Shown here: piece by piece, positions 14,802-24,030 of the stretch
How positions within the stretch are numbered: position 1 is the stretch's first letter
Layout of the letters: every line of letters begins with the position of its first letter
Assembly (NCBI RefSeq): GCF_003581645.1
Contig: NZ_QXFK01000019.1
Location: 738,747 to 802,746 of the forward strand
DNA length: 64,000 bases
Direction of reading: 5' to 3'
From: Pelagerythrobacter aerophilus
Lineage (GTDB): Bacteria > Pseudomonadota > Alphaproteobacteria > Sphingomonadales > Sphingomonadaceae
Translations under genes and position numbers: made by a program
Notes under the pieces: generated by a model
What the model was told of the DNA's origin: nothing
Seen by the model: the letters and a program-made list of their open reading frames with translations, nothing else
The model's database searches: none

Positions 14802-16025
14802 ATGCCGCGTCGCGCGACGATCCTCGTCCTCACCATGACTGCTACCGCCGGGGTGATCGGCGGTATTGCTGCCGCGCAGCGGGCCGACGGCGTGTTCGAT
14901 CCCGGTGACGCACGTGCCGCGCTCCGCGAGGCGCGGGAGGAAGCGCGGGCCGCGCAAGCGCGCGGGGCGCGGCTCGAAGCCGAAGCGCGCGCTGCGACCG
15001 AGGCGGCGGAGAAGACCGCGCGAGAGGCAGCCGCGCTCGCCGCGCGTATCCAGCAGGCGGAAGCCGACATCGCCGCCGCGGAGGCGCGAATCGCGCTGAT
15101 CGACGGCCAGCGGCAGCAGCTCGACATGCGCCTCGCCGAGCGGCGCGAGCCGCTGCTGCGCCTCACTGCGGCCTTGCAGAAGTTCGCCCGCCGGCCGCTC
15201 GCGCTGTCGGCCTTGCGCCCCGGATCGCTCCGCGAGACGGTCTATCTGCGTGCCCTGCTGGAGACGACCGTTCCCGAAGTGCGCCAGCGCACCGCCGCCC
15301 TCCGCGCGGAGATTGCGCGCGGGGCACGGCTCGAAACCGAAGCGCTGCAGGCTCTCGCGGCCTTGCGCCAGAGCGAGGCGCAGCTCGGCGCGCGGCGCCA
15401 AAGACTGGTCGGGCTGGAAAGTCGGCAGAGGCTCGCGTCGCGCCGCGCCACGGGCGTCGCTGCCCGCGAGGCCGAGCGGGCGCTCGCGCTGGCGGAGGAG
15501 GCGCGCGATCTCGACGGGCTGATCGCAAGGCTCGACGACGCCAGCGCGCTGCGCCGTGACCTCGCCGCGCTTCCCGGCCCCATGATCCGGCCGGCAAGCC
15601 CCGAATCGGCTCGGGTTTCTGCCGCCACCGGCCCGACGCCAACGCCTTCCGCGACCGCGCCGCCCGACGATTTCCAGCTTCCCGTCGTCGGGCAGACCGT
15701 GGCGGGCTTCGGCTCGGTGTCCTCCGCAGGCGTGCGCAGCAATGGTCTCTCGCTGGCCCCGCGCCCGGCCGCGCAGGTCGTCGCCCCGGGCAGCGGCCGA
15801 GTCGCTTTCGCCGGCCCCTATCGCGGCTACGACCGGATCGTCATCATCGAACACGAGGGCGGGTGGACCAGCCTCGTCACAGGCCTTTCGCGTGTCGATG
15901 TCGATGTCGGGGAGGCGCTCGTTTCCGGCGCCCCGCTCGGCGTCGCGGCGGTCGACGCGCCGGTCGTGACACTCGAACTCAGGCGCGACGGCACACCGGT
16001 GAACCCGCTCGACTATCTCGGGTAG
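14802..16025 (+). CDS. EnvC-like murein hydrolase activator with degenerate LytM domain
   Basis: 407 residues: N-terminal export signal (about 1-25), a long Ala/Arg/Glu-rich coiled coil (about 35-270), a Pro/Thr linker and a C-terminal LytM-type domain (about 295-405). The zinc ligands are absent: the HxxxD position reads RSNGLSLAP and the HxH position reads VTLELRR. This matches EnvC-type proteins, which do not cut peptidoglycan but activate amidases at the septum. Start chosen at ATG 14802, 4 bp after rlmH; an in-frame extension upstream runs through rlmH. Confidence 0.85.
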   Translation: MPRRATILVLTMTATAGVIGGIAAAQRADGVFDPGDARAALREAREEARAAQARGARLEAEARAATEAAEKTAREAAALAARIQQAEADIAAAEARIALIDGQRQQLDMRLAERREPLLRLTAALQKFARRPLALSALRPGSLRETVYLRALLETTVPEVRQRTAALRAEIARGARLETEALQALAALRQSEAQLGARRQRLVGLESRQRLASRRATGVAAREAERALALAEEARDLDGLIARLDDASALRRDLAALPGPMIRPASPESARVSAATGPTPTPSATAPPDDFQLPVVGQTVAGFGSVSSAGVRSNGLSLAPRPAAQVVAPGSGRVAFAGPYRGYDRIVIIEHEGGWTSLVTGLSRVDVDVGEALVSGAPLGVAAVDAPVVTLELRRDGTPVNPLDYLG

Positions 16026-16105
16026 GAGGGCTGCGGCGCGGACCGCATCCTCATCTGGCATTAAGCCTGCGCGCGCGATAAAAGCGTTCTCGTAAAGGAG
16101 GCTTT

Positions 16106-17449
16106 ATGGCCATCAAATTCGCCGATCTCGCCCGGTCGGCCGCGCTCGTCACTGCGGTGGCGCTCATTCCGGCGACCACTGCGGGCATCGCGCAGGTCGA
16201 TGGCCGCGCCGGCTCCGAATTCGCGCGCCTGTTCGCGACGTACGAGCGGATTAAGGCCAGTTACGTCGAGCCGGTCGACGACGAGAAGCTGATCCGCGGC
16301 GCGATCGACGGCATGCTCGCCAGCCTCGATCCGCATTCCGCCTATCTCGACGGGTCGGACCTGCAGCGCCTCGAAACGATGATCGACGGCAATTACACCG
16401 GTCTCGGCCTGTCCGTGCAGATGGACGACGGCGCGGTGAAGATCATCTCGCCGTTCCGCGGCAGTCCTGCGATGGAGGCCGGGCTCAAGGCCGGCGACTA
16501 CATCACGCACCTCGATGGCGAGCTGATCTATGGGGGCGACCTCGACGAGGCGGTCTCCCGCATGCGCGGGGCGGCCGGCACCTCGATCCGCCTGACCATC
16601 TTCCGCCCCGGGCGCGACGAACCCTTCGATGTCACGGTCACGCGCGGGCTGATCGAACTCGAACCGGTCACGCACGAACTCCAGTCCGGCAATATCGGCG
16701 TGATCATGGTCAACGAGTTCTCGCGCGACGTGGGGGCCGACGTGTTCTCCGCGTGGGAAGCGCTCTCGAAGGAAGCCCCGGGGGGCCTCAAGGGTCTCGT
16801 GCTGGACTTGCGGGCCAACCCCGGGGGCTCGCTCGATGAAGCAGTGGCGCTGAGCGACCTGTTCCTCGAGAAAGGCCGTATCGTCTCGCAGCGCGGCCGC
16901 GCGGCGGGAGAGACCTACGTCTACAACGCCGAGACGGTCTATCGCGGCGAGATCGCCAAGGGCGTGCCGATGATCGTTCTGATCGATGCCGGTTCGGCCT
17001 CCGCCAGCGAGATCGTTGCCGGTGCGCTGCAGGATCACCGCCGCGCCGTGGTCATGGGCCAGCGCAGCTTCGGCAAGGGCAGCGTGCAGACGCTGCTGCC
17101 GCTCGGTCCCGACGCCGCGCTCAAGCTCACCACCGCGCGCTATTACACGCCGGGGGGGCATTCGGTGCAGGAAGGCGGGATCGAGCCCGACATCGCCGTG
17201 CCGCAGCTTTCCGATCCGGATCTGGCCAAGCGGGCCAAGTTCATCCTGCGCGAATCGGACCTTCGCGGGCACCTCGTCAACGAAGCTGCCCTGAAGGATG
17301 AGGAGCTCGAGCGCGATCTGCGCGAGGATCCGCGCTTCACGATGACGGCCGACGAGCTGAAGGAGCAGGGGATCAAGGATTACCAGCTCCACTACGCGCT
17401 CGAAACGCTGCGCCGGACCGCTCCGACCGCTCTCGTGCACCGGAAGTAG
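16106..17449 (+). CDS. ctpA: S41-family C-terminal processing peptidase
   Basis: 447 residues, exported (signal peptide about 1-30). A PDZ domain (about 95-180, containing SPFRGSPAMEAGLKAGDYI) precedes the tail-specific protease domain with the catalytic serine in DAGSASASEIVAGAL and the lysine in GQRSFGKGSVQT. It trims C-termini of periplasmic proteins, often controlling wall hydrolases. It carries the strong ribosome site AAAGGAGG at 16094-16101. It lies directly downstream of the EnvC-like gene, the standard order in Alphaproteobacteria. Confidence 0.95.
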   Translation: MAIKFADLARSAALVTAVALIPATTAGIAQVDGRAGSEFARLFATYERIKASYVEPVDDEKLIRGAIDGMLASLDPHSAYLDGSDLQRLETMIDGNYTGLGLSVQMDDGAVKIISPFRGSPAMEAGLKAGDYITHLDGELIYGGDLDEAVSRMRGAAGTSIRLTIFRPGRDEPFDVTVTRGLIELEPVTHELQSGNIGVIMVNEFSRDVGADVFSAWEALSKEAPGGLKGLVLDLRANPGGSLDEAVALSDLFLEKGRIVSQRGRAAGETYVYNAETVYRGEIAKGVPMIVLIDAGSASASEIVAGALQDHRRAVVMGQRSFGKGSVQTLLPLGPDAALKLTTARYYTPGGHSVQEGGIEPDIAVPQLSDPDLAKRAKFILRESDLRGHLVNEAALKDEELERDLREDPRFTMTADELKEQGIKDYQLHYALETLRRTAPTALVHRK

Positions 17450-17454
17450 AGCGC

Positions 17455-17940
17455 GTGCGGATGATCGAAACGCCTCACGGCCGGCTGGCCCAGCGGCTGG
17501 CGCTGGGCGTGCCCGCACTGCTGCTCGCCGGCGCCTACGTCTCGCAGTACGGCTTCGGCCTCTATCCATGCGAGATGTGCTGGTGGCAGCGCTGGCCGCA
17601 TTTCGCGGCGCTTGCGCTTGCGTTGCTTTCCACCGTCGCGGTGCCCCGGCGGCTGTGGATTGCGCTGGCCGCGCTCGCCATCCTCGTGTCGGGTGCAATC
17701 GGGGCGTTTCATGCCGGTGTCGAATACGGCTGGTGGGAAGGCGTGACGGCGTGCGCGGTCACGTCGCAGGCCGGCACCGGCGACCCATTGGAAGCGATCA
17801 TGAACGCGCCGATGGTCCGCTGCGATCAGGCGCCCTGGACGCTGGTCGGCATTTCGCTGGCGGGGTGGAACTTCCTGTTCTCGGCAGCAGGCGGCCTGGC
17901 GATCCTCTGGTTGCTGGCGAAGGAGCGGCGTACCTCATGA
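17455..17940 (+). CDS. dsbB: Disulfide bond formation protein B (DsbB)
   Basis: 161 residues with four membrane helices. Reoxidises the periplasmic disulfide donor DsbA and passes electrons to quinone. The first cysteine pair is PCEMCWWQRWPH, the second is the loop with TACAVTSQ and VRCDQAPW. Start is GTG at 17455 or ATG at 17461, just after ctpA. Its stop overlaps coq7 by 4 bp, an apt pairing because DsbB uses ubiquinone. Confidence 0.92.
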   Translation: MRMIETPHGRLAQRLALGVPALLLAGAYVSQYGFGLYPCEMCWWQRWPHFAALALALLSTVAVPRRLWIALAALAILVSGAIGAFHAGVEYGWWEGVTACAVTSQAGTGDPLEAIMNAPMVRCDQAPWTLVGISLAGWNFLFSAAGGLAILWLLAKERRTS

Positions 17941-18458
17941 CGAAACAGGATATCGCGCGGATGATCCGGGTCGACCAGGCAGGCGAGTTCGGCGCTACCC
18001 GCATCTATCAGGGCCAGCTCGACGTGATCGGCGACCGCGGCCCGCACGCGGCCGAGATCGCCGAAATGGCCGAGCAGGAGAAGGGACACCGGGCGAAGTT
18101 CGACGCCCTGATGGCGCGGCGCGGCGTGCGCCCGACCGCGCTGCAGCCCTTCTGGTCGGCGGCGGGCTACGCGCTCGGCGCGGGTACGGCGTTGATCGGG
18201 CCGGAGGCGGCCATGGCCTGCACCGCGGCGGTAGAGGAAGAGATCGACCGCCACTATTCGCAGCAACTCGACCGGCTTGCCGAAAGCGGCGCCGACCCCG
18301 AACTCGCCACGATGATCGACGAATTTCGCGAGGACGAGCGCGCGCACCGCGATGCCGCTCTCGCCGCAGGGGCGGAAAGGGCGCCGGCCTATCCGCTGCT
18401 GTCGGGGGCGATACGCCTCGGCTGCCGCGTCGCGATCAAGCTCGCCGAACGGGTCTGA
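17937..18458 (+). CDS. coq7: Demethoxyubiquinone hydroxylase Coq7
   Basis: 173 residues. Di-iron carboxylate enzyme hydroxylating demethoxyubiquinone late in ubiquinone synthesis. Ligand motifs visible are the N-terminal IRVDQAGEFGA, EQEKGHRAKF and the C-terminal EDERAHRDAAL. Its ATG overlaps the dsbB stop (ATGA), so it is translationally coupled. Confidence 0.95.
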   Translation: MTKQDIARMIRVDQAGEFGATRIYQGQLDVIGDRGPHAAEIAEMAEQEKGHRAKFDALMARRGVRPTALQPFWSAAGYALGAGTALIGPEAAMACTAAVEEEIDRHYSQQLDRLAESGADPELATMIDEFREDERAHRDAALAAGAERAPAYPLLSGAIRLGCRVAIKLAERV

Positions 18459-18559
18459 GGGCCACGGGCGGGAACCGCTTTCGCCCTCCGCACGCTTCAT
18501 ATAGAGTTCACGGCTCGCGCCCGAGAATGGCGGGCAACGCAGATTAGGATAGCCATCGC

Positions 18560-19183
18560 ATGAAGTCGCTTCTCGCAGCATTCGCGCTTTCTGGCGCCAC
18601 GCTTCTCGCCAGCCCGCTCGCGGCGCAGGCGACGGCGGAGGAGGTGCCCGACGACGTGCGCATGTCGGTGGTCTATGGCGAGGATGCCGCGCCGCCGTGC
18701 CCGGAAGGCGAGATCTGCGTCGTCGCCCGCCTGCCCGAATCCGAACGCTTCCGCATTCCGGAAACGCTGCGCTACAGCGACGACCCGGCGAACACCGCCT
18801 GGACCCGGCGCGTCGAATCGCTGGAGATGATCGGCGATTTCGGCACGCTTTCGTGTTCCACCGCGGGCGCGGGCGGCTTCACCGGCTGCACCCAGGATCT
18901 GATCCGCCGCGCCTATGGCGAACAGGCGACGAGTGCGAGCGTCCGCTTCAGCGAGCTCATCGCCGCCGCCCGCGCTGAACGTTTGTCCACGATCGACGAA
19001 TCGGCCGCCGCCGAGCAGGAACGCGTCGAGCAGATCGAACGCGAGTACATGGAACGCCTCGAACGCGAGCGCGATGCCGAGCTGCCCGACGAGCAGAACC
19101 CCGAGATCCTGCCGAGCGAAGACGCCGAACCGATCATGGACGCGCCCGAAACGTCCGAGCCGCAGGAAACGCCGGAAAGCTGA
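18560..19183 (+). CDS. Secreted hypothetical protein
   Basis: 207 residues with a good signal peptide (MKSLLAAFALSGATLLASPL, cleavage near AQA). The middle contains GEICVVARLPESERFRIPETLRY and two short cysteine-containing stretches (TLSCSTAGAGGFTGCTQDL) that may form disulfides. The C-terminal third is a strongly acidic, Glu/Pro-rich tail. I know similar unnamed proteins in sphingomonads, but no function. Monocistronic between coq7 and wecB. Confidence 0.75.
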   Translation: MKSLLAAFALSGATLLASPLAAQATAEEVPDDVRMSVVYGEDAAPPCPEGEICVVARLPESERFRIPETLRYSDDPANTAWTRRVESLEMIGDFGTLSCSTAGAGGFTGCTQDLIRRAYGEQATSASVRFSELIAAARAERLSTIDESAAAEQERVEQIEREYMERLERERDAELPDEQNPEILPSEDAEPIMDAPETSEPQETPES

Positions 19184-19218
19184 GGCGGCGTTAACCCTCC
19201 TGCGGTAAGACCGGCGGC

Positions 19219-20340
19219 ATGACCGCGCCGCGCACCATTCTCACCGTCTTCGGCACCCGGCCCGAAGCGATCAAACTGTTCCCCCTGATCCACGCGCTCG
19301 AGAGTGACGAGCGCTTCGTTTCCCGCGTCTGTGTTTCAGGGCAGCATCGCGGAATGCTGGACCAGGTGCTGGAGATCGCGGGCATTTCGCCCGATCACGA
19401 TCTCGACCTGATGCAACCGGACCAGACGCTCGATGCCCTGACCGCGCGGCTGCTCATGGGTATCGGCCACGTGCTGGATATCGAACGGCCGGACGTCGTC
19501 GTGGTTCAGGGCGATACCGCGACCGCGATGGCAGGCGCGTTGGCAGCATACTACCGCAAGATTCCCGTGGCGCATGTGGAAGCGGGTCTGCGGAGCGGCA
19601 ATATCCATCATCCCTGGCCGGAGGAGGTCAATCGCAAGGTCATCGGCAGCTTCGCCGCGCTTCACCTCGCGCCGACCGAAACTGCGGCCGAGGCGCTGCG
19701 GCGGGAGAACGTCGAGTCCGCGGCGGTCCACGTCACCGGCAATACGGTTATCGACGCGCTGCACTGGATAACGGGCAAGATCGCCCGTGAGCCGTTGCTT
19801 GCAGCGAACCTGATGCCGCTGGAAAGGCGTTTCGCCGGGCGCCGGATCATCGGCATGACGACGCACCGGCGCGAGAACTTCGGGCAGGGGATGGAGTCGA
19901 TCGCGAATGCCGTGTCCCGCCTCGCGGCGCGCCGCGACGTGGCGGTGATCTTCCCTGTGCACCTAAACCCGAACGTCCGCGCCGTGATGAACGACCGGCT
20001 CGCGGGGCTCGACAACGTCGCGCTGATCGAACCGCTGGACTATCCGCATTTCGCCCGCCTGCTCGATGTTGCGCATCTCATGCTGACCGACAGCGGCGGC
20101 GTGCAGGAAGAAGCGCCTGCATTGGGCAAGCCGGTCCTCGTCATGCGCGAAACGACCGAACGGCCCGAGGGTGTCGCGGCCGGTACCGCCAGGCTCGTCG
20201 GAACCGACGCCGACCGTATCGTTGCGGAAACCGAGCGCCTGCTCGACGATTCCGCCGCCTACGACGCCATGGCACGGGCTCACAACCCGTTCGGCGACGG
20301 GCGGGCCACGCAGCGGATCCTCGAGCTTCTCGCGGTCTGA
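19219..20340 (+). CDS. wecB: UDP-N-acetylglucosamine 2-epimerase (non-hydrolysing)
   Basis: 373 residues. Interconverts UDP-GlcNAc and UDP-ManNAc. GT-B-like fold with FGTRPEAIKLFPLIHAL at the N-terminus, QGDTATAMAGAL, HVEAGLRSG and the C-terminal TDSGGVQEEAPALGKPVLVMRETTERPEG. With wecC 102 bp downstream it should make UDP-ManNAcA for the polysaccharide locus that begins here. A second, more diverged 2-epimerase is at 34447. Confidence 0.95.
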   Translation: MTAPRTILTVFGTRPEAIKLFPLIHALESDERFVSRVCVSGQHRGMLDQVLEIAGISPDHDLDLMQPDQTLDALTARLLMGIGHVLDIERPDVVVVQGDTATAMAGALAAYYRKIPVAHVEAGLRSGNIHHPWPEEVNRKVIGSFAALHLAPTETAAEALRRENVESAAVHVTGNTVIDALHWITGKIAREPLLAANLMPLERRFAGRRIIGMTTHRRENFGQGMESIANAVSRLAARRDVAVIFPVHLNPNVRAVMNDRLAGLDNVALIEPLDYPHFARLLDVAHLMLTDSGGVQEEAPALGKPVLVMRETTERPEGVAAGTARLVGTDADRIVAETERLLDDSAAYDAMARAHNPFGDGRATQRILELLAV

Positions 20341-20356
20341 CGCTCCATCCGCTCGC

Positions 20357-20388
20357 TACCGGAATCGCACGCCATCGTTACCGGTATC
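20357..20388 (+). promoter_or_regulatory. Paired TACCGGWATC direct repeats upstream of wecC
   Basis: TACCGGAATC at 20357-20366 and TACCGGTATC at 20379-20388 are spaced 22 bp start to start, two helical turns, in the wecB-wecC gap. Such phasing fits a regulator binding one face of the helix. Regulator unknown. Confidence 0.35.
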
Positions 20389-20441
20389 TTTACCCCTCGC
20401 CGTTAGGCGTCGCGCGAAGGCGAATATCAAGCGGAGCGGCC

Positions 20442-21743
20442 ATGCGCGGCGAGGAAAAACCGGAAGTCTGTGTCATCGGCCTTGGGTATATCGGCCTGCC
20501 GACGGCGGCGATCATCGCGCGGGCCAACTGCCCGGTAACCGGTATCGACGTTTCCGAAGCGGTGGTCGAGACGATCAACCGAGGTGAGATCCATATCGAG
20601 GAAATTGATCTCGACGGTCTCGTGCGGGGGGTCGTCCAGCGCGGCCTGCTCAAGGCGTCGACGCAGGTGCAGCCAGCTGACGTGTTCGTTATCGCGGTGC
20701 CTACGCCGTTCGAGAAGGACGGGCAGCACACGCCCGATATCTCCTATGTCATGGCCGCGGCTACGGAGATCGCGGGCGTGCTCAAGAAGGGCGATACCGT
20801 GATTCTCGAATCGACCTCACCGGTCGGCACCACCGACGCGATGCGCGATCTGTTCGCCGGATTGCGCCCGGATCTCAAGCTTCCGGGGCTGACGAACGAG
20901 ACGCCCGATGTGGCGATCGCCTATTGCCCCGAACGTGTCCTTCCCGGGCGCATCCTCGAAGAGCTCACCAACAACGACCGCTCGATCGGTGGCATCACCC
21001 CGCGTTGCGCACGAAAGGCGCTCGCCTTCTACAAGCGCTTCGTGCGCGGCACCTGCGTCACCACCGACGCGCGCAGCGCCGAGATGTGCAAACTGGTCGA
21101 GAACGCCTTCCGCGACGTCAACATCGCCTTTGCCAACGAGCTGTCGATGATCGCCGATCACATGGGCCTCGATGTGTGGGAAGTTATCCGCCTCGCCAAC
21201 CGCCACCCCCGCGTAAATGTCCTCCAGCCCGGCCCGGGCGTCGGCGGCCACTGCATTGCGGTCGATCCATGGTTCATCGTCCATGGCGCGCCGGAACAGG
21301 CGAAGATGGTCCGTGCCGCGCGCGACACCAACGATGCGAAGATGCATCACGTCGTCGCGCAAGCGGAGAAGCTGATCGCTGACAACCCCGGCGTGCCGGT
21401 CGCCTGCCTGGGGCTCGCATTCAAGGCCAACATTGATGACTTCCGCGAAAGTCCGGCGCGCTTCGTGGCGGGCAGACTGGCGCGCAGGTTCGGTGAACGC
21501 GTTCACGTGGTCGAACCCTATGCCGCCGAACTGCCGACCGAGTTCGAAGGCACCGGCGCAGCGCTGATCGACCTCGACACAGCGCTCGAGACGTGCGGCA
21601 TCCTGATCGTCCTCGTCGACCACGATATATTCCGAGTGGTCCCGAGCGAGGAACGCTCTCACGCGCTGATCTACGACACACGCGGGATCTGGCCGGACGC
21701 CGCGGCTAACGTTGAGCGACCGGGGTTACGACTGGCGAGCTAG
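20442..21743 (+). CDS. wecC: UDP-N-acetyl-D-mannosamine dehydrogenase
   Basis: 433 residues. Oxidises UDP-ManNAc twice to UDP-ManNAcA with NAD. The UDP-glucose/GDP-mannose dehydrogenase fold shows the N-terminal Rossmann GLGYIGLPTAA, the substrate-domain GPGVGGHCIAVDPWF with the catalytic cysteine near residue 268, and the C-terminal CLGLAFKANIDDFRESP. Pairs with wecB upstream. Confidence 0.94.
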   Translation: MRGEEKPEVCVIGLGYIGLPTAAIIARANCPVTGIDVSEAVVETINRGEIHIEEIDLDGLVRGVVQRGLLKASTQVQPADVFVIAVPTPFEKDGQHTPDISYVMAAATEIAGVLKKGDTVILESTSPVGTTDAMRDLFAGLRPDLKLPGLTNETPDVAIAYCPERVLPGRILEELTNNDRSIGGITPRCARKALAFYKRFVRGTCVTTDARSAEMCKLVENAFRDVNIAFANELSMIADHMGLDVWEVIRLANRHPRVNVLQPGPGVGGHCIAVDPWFIVHGAPEQAKMVRAARDTNDAKMHHVVAQAEKLIADNPGVPVACLGLAFKANIDDFRESPARFVAGRLARRFGERVHVVEPYAAELPTEFEGTGAALIDLDTALETCGILIVLVDHDIFRVVPSEERSHALIYDTRGIWPDAAANVERPGLRLAS

Positions 21744-21749
21744 CACGCC

Positions 21750-22763
21750 TCAGACGCCGTAGTAGTCACGATACCAGCCAACGAACTGCCGGATACCTTC
21801 CTTCGCGTCGGTCTGCGGGCGATAGCCGGTGAGTTCCTGCAGCAGTGTTGCATCGGCCCAGGTGGCCGGCACGTCGCCTTTCTGCATGTCCATGAAGTTC
21901 TTCACCGCTTCGCGCCCGCATTCGGCTTCGATCGCCTCGACGAAGTCCATCAGGCGGACCTTGTCGCTGTTGCCGATATTGACGACGCGGAACGGCGCCG
22001 CGGGTGAGAGGCTGTCATGCTCCGGGATGTCGTCGGCGCTCTCCGGGCGCTCCGGCACAGCGTCGATCAGCAGGCGGATACCGCGCACCAGGTCGGTCAC
22101 GTAGGTGAAGTCGCGGTACATCTCGCCGTGGTTGTAGATGTCGATTGGCGTGCCATCGAGAATGCCCTTGGTAAACTTGAACAGCGCCATGTCCGGGCGG
22201 CCCCATGGGCCGTAGACCGTGAAGAAGCGGAACATGGTTGTCGGCAGATTCCACAGATGCGCGTAGCTGTGCGCCATCGACTCGTTCGCCTTCTTGGTCG
22301 CGGCGTAGAGCGTGAGCTGTGTGTCGCATTTCTCGCGCTCATCGAACGGCATCTCCTCGTTCGCGCCATAGACCGAACTGGTACTGGCCATCAGCAGATG
22401 CTCGACGCCGAGCTCACGCGCGCATTCCATCACGTTGAACGTACCGACGATATTCGCGTCGATATAGGCGCGCGGGTTCTCGAGCGAATATCGCACGCCG
22501 GCCTGCGCGGCGAGATGGACGATCACGTCCGGCCGCTCCGCCATGGCCAGCGCGTGGAGCTGGTCAAAGTTCTCCAGCATGCCGACGTGCGCGCTGAAAT
22601 GCTCATGCTGCAGCAGCATCTGGTGCCGCCGCTCCTTGATCCTGACGTCGTAGTAGTCGGTCATGCCGTCGTAGCCGACGACGGCAAAACCTTCCTCGAG
22701 CAGCAGCTTGGACAAGTGGAAGCCGATGAAGCCGGCGCTGCCGGTGACGAGCACTTTGCGCAT
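21750..22763 (-). CDS. UDP-glucuronate 4-epimerase family protein (CapI/LspL-like)
   Basis: A 337-residue extended SDR. The NAD site GSAGFIGFHLSKLL, catalytic YAATKKANE (Y and K four apart) and the N-terminal YDGMTDYYDVRIKERR are characteristic of enzymes converting UDP-GlcA to UDP-GalA; the C-terminal DMQKGDVPATWADATLL also fits. No UDP-glucose dehydrogenase is in the window, so the substrate must be made elsewhere or be the UDP-N-acetylated uronic acid from the tviB-like gene. Last gene of the leftward export operon. Confidence 0.9.
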   Translation of the reverse strand: MRKVLVTGSAGFIGFHLSKLLLEEGFAVVGYDGMTDYYDVRIKERRHQMLLQHEHFSAHVGMLENFDQLHALAMAERPDVIVHLAAQAGVRYSLENPRAYIDANIVGTFNVMECARELGVEHLLMASTSSVYGANEEMPFDEREKCDTQLTLYAATKKANESMAHSYAHLWNLPTTMFRFFTVYGPWGRPDMALFKFTKGILDGTPIDIYNHGEMYRDFTYVTDLVRGIRLLIDAVPERPESADDIPEHDSLSPAAPFRVVNIGNSDKVRLMDFVEAIEAECGREAVKNFMDMQKGDVPATWADATLLQELTGYRPQTDAKEGIRQFVGWYRDYYGV

Positions 22764-22839
22764 TAATTGTTCCTCTGTGTCCCTTGGAGTCCCGCAGATG
22801 GCCCGACAGGATGGGCCATAGCAGACCGACGGATGGCCA

Positions 22840-24030
22840 TCATTCGCCGAAGGAAATAGAAAGTGTAGAGATGCTGCCGGTTATTCGTTGACCGTACGAC
22901 CAGGCTCGGCCTGACAGCGAAATCTTCACGAAGCCGCAGTCGGCCGGCAGCGTGGCATCGAGCGCGATTGTCCCGCCGGTGAGATTTCCTTGGGCAATCG
23001 GGGCGTCGCCGTCGACGCATGAGACTGCGATCTCCAGCTTGTCTGCCTGCTGCTGCGGCTTCAGGTCATGTCGGCCGCTGATGCTGAGCGCTCGTGAGCG
23101 CGCCGGCAGGATGCGGCTGGCAAAAACACCACCTTTGCCGCGTGCGATCTCCAGCTGAAGTTCCTCTTCCCCGCCGAGGACTTGGGCGCGGAAACCGGCT
23201 TGATCGACCAAGGTCCAGTCGAACGGCGGGATCTCAGAACTCCAACCGTCGACCTCCTCGGGACGCTCCGCAGACAGGCGCGCATAGAGATCGTATGCGA
23301 GTTGAAACTCGCCCGCGCTGGCAAAAGCATGCACCAGCCTGCGGTCGGTCTTCGGGTCTACAATGTCGTCGGACAGCCGTTGACGAATGAGACCGAGATT
23401 CCCGAGCGCTTCTTTGTCGCGTGAGGCGGCGACGAGGAAACCATCGGCCCAGTCCGGCCCGGTTCCGAGAATATCCACGAACGTGTCCACCGAGCGCGGA
23501 TCGCGCAGCGCCTGCGTCAGCGCGATGTAGGCGGCCGGCCGCTGCTCGACGCGCACTTGCAGAATCTGATTGAGAACGCGGATGGCGCCGTCGAGATTAT
23601 CGGCTTGCAGGTGGGAGTTAAGAAGCATGCCCTGGAGAAGCGTGTCGCGGCGGCTGATCTTCGCCGCCGCGTTCCAGAATGGGGCGTTTCCATCGCCAGG
23701 CTGTGCGGCACCAATCACCGCGAGCGCGCCGGGCACCAGCGGTTGGCTCCGATAGGCCTCCAGCGCGAGGTCGGCCATCCAATCCGCCGGCGGTTCGGCT
23801 GTCGCAGGGTTCTGCGCGAGTTGGCCTTGATAAGCGGCTTTCGCGAAATGGGCCTGTGCCGAACCATCCCAAGGCGCGATTGTCGCTGCCTTGTCCGGCT
23901 GACTGTTCTCGCCCACGATGGCCAGCGTCTGCGCCGCGGAAAGGACCGCGAGAACGGGAAATATCAGCACCACCGACGCAAGGCGCAGACGGCTTGGCCG
24001 TGTCTCAGCTGCGTCCGGCATTCGCATCAT
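22840..24030 (-). CDS. Unknown exopolysaccharide-locus protein with helical repeats
   Basis: 396 residues, with one N-terminal hydrophobic segment (about 14-38) that may be a signal anchor. The middle (about 50-270) is rich in alternating helices of TPR-like character, and the last 120 residues look beta-rich. I recognise no named family. Its start lies 26 bp inside the end of the tyrosine autokinase gene, so it is made together with it; a periplasmic accessory role in polysaccharide synthesis or export is inference. Confidence 0.75.
   Translation of the reverse strand: MMRMPDAAETRPSRLRLASVVLIFPVLAVLSAAQTLAIVGENSQPDKAATIAPWDGSAQAHFAKAAYQGQLAQNPATAEPPADWMADLALEAYRSQPLVPGALAVIGAAQPGDGNAPFWNAAAKISRRDTLLQGMLLNSHLQADNLDGAIRVLNQILQVRVEQRPAAYIALTQALRDPRSVDTFVDILGTGPDWADGFLVAASRDKEALGNLGLIRQRLSDDIVDPKTDRRLVHAFASAGEFQLAYDLYARLSAERPEEVDGWSSEIPPFDWTLVDQAGFRAQVLGGEEELQLEIARGKGGVFASRILPARSRALSISGRHDLKPQQQADKLEIAVSCVDGDAPIAQGNLTGGTIALDATLPADCGFVKISLSGRAWSYGQRITGSISTLSISFGE

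Noticed and set aside
16061..17698. 545-residue minus-strand ORF
   Set aside because: Antisense shadow of ctpA and dsbB, both well supported on the plus strand.
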